Shown here: one piece after another, positions 5,165-6,733 of the stretch
Numbering within the stretch: the first letter of the stretch is position 1
Layout: every line of letters begins with the position of its first letter
Assembly (NCBI GenBank): GCA_003218615.1
Contig: QHOD01000127.1
Coordinates: 1 to 6,733, forward strand
Origin: Verrucomicrobiota bacterium
Lineage (GTDB): Bacteria > Verrucomicrobiota > Verrucomicrobiia > Chthoniobacterales > UBA10450
Direction: 5' to 3'
Length of the DNA stretch: 6,733 nucleotides
Translations under genes and position numbers: made by a program
Notes under the pieces: model-generated
Databases searched by the model: none
What the model was told of the DNA's origin: nothing
What the model saw: only the letters and a program-made list of their open reading frames with translations

Positions 5165-6319
5165 AGAAGTCCGGTCGTCGCCTGCTATTGCGCGACGTTT
5201 CTGAAACCGGAGATGCTGCACATCTACCGGCAAATCACGGCGCTTAAGCGCGTTTCTCCTGTAATCATCGCCCGAAAACGCGAAAACGCGGCGCGCTTTC
5301 CGTTCGATAAGATCGACATCGTCGCAAAACCGGCGCTGCATTTTCTCAGGCGCTTCTGGTTTCGCCAGGTCCGCGATAAGCCGTGGCAACTTTCGCCGGG
5401 CGAATTGCGTGCGCTAACGAACGTTCTGGAAAGAAGGAACGCTCAGCTATTGCACATTTACTTCGGGCAAATCGCCGTGCATCTGCTGCCGCTAATTCGC
5501 ACATGGGAAAAACCGTCGATTGCTTCCTTTCACGGCGCGGACGTGATCGTAGACATGAACAAGCCGGCGTATCGAGAAGCCACGCGGCAGATGCTCGCCG
5601 CGGTGAAGTTTGTTCTGGTCCGCTCGGAATCGTTGCGACGCGCTGTTGTCGATCTTGGTTGCGACGAAAAAAAGATCGAAGTCCAGCACACCGGGATTCC
5701 ACTTGATGAATTTCCGGTTCGCGAGCGGAATTTCGTCGCCGCGGCGACCGAATGGCGATTCGTGCAAGCCGGCCGGTTGATCGAGAAAAAGGGCTTGCCC
5801 GTCACGCTGCGCGCTTTTGCGAGTTTTCTGAGCGAATATCCAAATGCCACGTTGACCATCGCGGGAGATGGGCCATTGCTCGGTCAACTTCAAGACCTGG
5901 CGCGCGAACTAAAGATCGACAATCGCGTTTCGTTTACCGGCTTCATTTCGCAGGAGCAATTGCGCGATCTCTATTACGCCTCGCACATTTTCCTGCACCC
6001 GAGCGAGACCGGCCCTGACGGAAACCAGGAAGGGATTCCAAACTCAATGCTGGAAGCCATGGCCAGCGGACTGCCGGTGTTTGCCACCCGGCATGGCGGA
6101 ATCCCCGAAGCAATCGAGAACGGCGTGAGCGGCGTGCTTGTGCCGGAACACGATGATAGCGAATTGGCGCGTGCGTTGCTCAATGCGGCGCAAGATCCGG
6201 GCTTCCTTTCGCGCATCGCGCGCGCTGGCGCGGAGGTTGTTCGCAAAAATTTCGACCTCGCTGCGCAAACGCGACGGCTGGAAGATATTTATTTGAGGCT
6301 AATAGATAGCGGCGATTGA
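5159..6319 (+). CDS. GT4-family glycosyltransferase (WcaL-like, surface polysaccharide)
   Basis: The 386-aa product is a GT-B retaining glycosyltransferase of family GT4, probably acting at the cytoplasmic face of the inner membrane on a nucleotide-sugar donor. The N-terminal domain holds SFHGADV (His125, Asp128), an acceptor-side motif. The C-terminal domain has the GT4 order: QAGRLIEKKGL (203-213), IAGDGPL (234-240), VSFTGF, then GPDGNQEGIPNSMLEAMASGLPVFAT, in which Glu291 and Glu299 form the EX7E donor-site motif, and GGIPEAI. The NQEGIPNSMLEAMASGLPV block resembles colanic-acid WcaL/AmsK enzymes; exact donor and acceptor cannot be told. Family-like sequence begins at VVACYCATF, so I use ATG 5159. 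It has no Shine-Dalgarno; TTG 5123 does (GGAGG at 5109-5113, 9-nt spacing) and would add 12 residues. Both starts lie inside the palindromic repeat. Read-through from the upstream gene is possible. Confidence 0.9.
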   Translation: MTRSPVVACYCATFLKPEMLHIYRQITALKRVSPVIIARKRENAARFPFDKIDIVAKPALHFLRRFWFRQVRDKPWQLSPGELRALTNVLERRNAQLLHIYFGQIAVHLLPLIRTWEKPSIASFHGADVIVDMNKPAYREATRQMLAAVKFVLVRSESLRRAVVDLGCDEKKIEVQHTGIPLDEFPVRERNFVAAATEWRFVQAGRLIEKKGLPVTLRAFASFLSEYPNATLTIAGDGPLLGQLQDLARELKIDNRVSFTGFISQEQLRDLYYASHIFLHPSETGPDGNQEGIPNSMLEAMASGLPVFATRHGGIPEAIENGVSGVLVPEHDDSELARALLNAAQDPGFLSRIARAGAEVVRKNFDLAAQTRRLEDIYLRLIDSGD

Positions 6320-6330
6320 CCGCAATCGCC
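6311..6330. terminator. Perfect 8-bp hairpin over the glycosyltransferase stop codon
   Basis: GGCGATTG (6311-6318) and CAATCGCC (6323-6330) pair perfectly around a 4-nt ACCG loop. The TGA stop of the glycosyltransferase is inside the hairpin. It lies in the gap between two convergent genes, where a bidirectional terminator would be expected. No T-run follows on either strand, so it is not a textbook intrinsic terminator and may act only in mRNA end protection, or not at all. Confidence 0.35.
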
Positions 6331-6387
6331 TGGGCGGTTCGGGTGAACGCTCCTACCATTCGCTCTGAACACAGCGGAGAATTCGTG

Positions 6388-6733
6388 CTACGACGCGAAT
6401 TGCGCGAAGAAATCTGCCAATTGCGAACGCACTGCTTGAAAAGAGAGCTGCTCCAAGGCGCGCTCTTGCGATTCAGCGACGATGGCGAAACGTGAATCGG
6501 CATTCTTCAACAGATCAAGCGCGATGGAAGCGATCTCGCTAATGCTCCGGCCTTCGCCGCAAGTTTTTGGGAACGCGATTCTTTCAATTGCGCCATCTCC
6601 ACCGACGCAAGCGAGCCGCGTGAGAAGAGAATCACCGGCCACCTGGCCCGGCACATGGCTGCGGTCCAGTTGCAAAATCAGCTTGTGCCGGGCCATCACG
6701 CACAAGTAATCAGGATACGGTTTTTCTTCCTCA
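6388..6733 (-). CDS. C-terminal fragment of an unassigned protein, possibly a glycosyltransferase
   Basis: The frame is open to the right edge, so the start lies outside the window; 114 C-terminal residues are visible, beginning EEEKPYPDYLCVMARHKLILQLDRS. The segment HVPGQVAGDSLLTRLACVGGDGAIERIAFP has the rhythm of the nucleotide-sugar site of GT-B enzymes, where a Gly-rich turn and helix lead to a short strand such as ACVGG. A helical tail follows (SEIASIALDLLKN, AESQERALEQLSFQAVRSQLADFF). I do not recognise a specific family, and the glycosyltransferase idea is an inference from this pattern and from the GT4 neighbour. It is convergent with that gene, with a 68-bp gap between the stop codons. 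A start within the window (such as TTG at 6705) is unlikely because similar-quality coding sequence continues upstream of it. Confidence 0.6.
   Translation of the reverse strand, partial: EEEKPYPDYLCVMARHKLILQLDRSHVPGQVAGDSLLTRLACVGGDGAIERIAFPKTCGEGRSISEIASIALDLLKNADSRFAIVAESQERALEQLSFQAVRSQLADFFAQFAS

Noticed and set aside
1..6733. A new defence, mobile or biosynthetic system
   Set aside because: All sizeable genes but the 97-aa protein and the right-edge fragment fall in known functional classes, and there is no transposase, integrase, toxin-antitoxin pair, nuclease or retron-like element in the window.

Overview
The window (moderately GC-rich) reads as a piece of a Gram-negative bacterial chromosome, most likely a soil Verrucomicrobiota of the Chthoniobacterales/Udaeobacter type. 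That placement is an inference. It rests on a Kdo-pathway isomerase (which implies an LPS outer membrane), an elongation factor P with an HRTPGNLRAF loop instead of a Lys-tipped loop, and intergenic spaces filled with palindromic or short-unit repeats of a kind I associate with uncultured soil lineages. No 16S rRNA, tRNA or other direct taxonomic marker is present.

Layout. 1-2052 (+): the 3' part of treY (maltooligosyltrehalose synthase), entering from the left edge. Six bases separate its stop codon from that of a convergent gene. A minus-strand group of three genes follows, in transcription order kdsD (4720-3749), efp (3505-2948) and a small multi-pass membrane protein with an HELTH zinc-protease motif (2877-2059). 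The kdsD-efp gap holds a long imperfect palindrome and a degenerate heptamer array. The efp-protease gap holds a degenerate 9-nt array. Divergent from kdsD, across a 71-bp spacer with a TATATAAT box, lies a plus-strand pair: a 97-aa predicted secreted protein (4792-5085) and a GT4 glycosyltransferase (5159-6319). The 73-bp gap between those two is almost entirely a palindromic repeat, which also contains the glycosyltransferase start codon. The right edge holds the 3' end of a minus-strand gene (6733-6388), possibly another glycosyltransferase.

Function. The genes are mostly housekeeping or envelope-related: trehalose from alpha-glucan (treY), Kdo precursor supply (kdsD), cell-surface glycan assembly (the GT4 gene and perhaps the right-edge fragment), rescue of ribosomes at polyproline (efp), and intramembrane proteolysis (the HELTH protein). 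I see no defence system, CRISPR array, transposase, phage gene or RNA gene. I do not think the window holds a new multigene system.

The points most worth a second look are: an apparent in-frame loss of about 45-55 residues in TreY; an Asn at the EF-P position that is normally a modified Lys or Arg; a KdsD with two altered residues in its sugar-phosphate pocket; a possibly leaderless kdsD transcript; and repeats that directly abut or supply the start regions of three genes.
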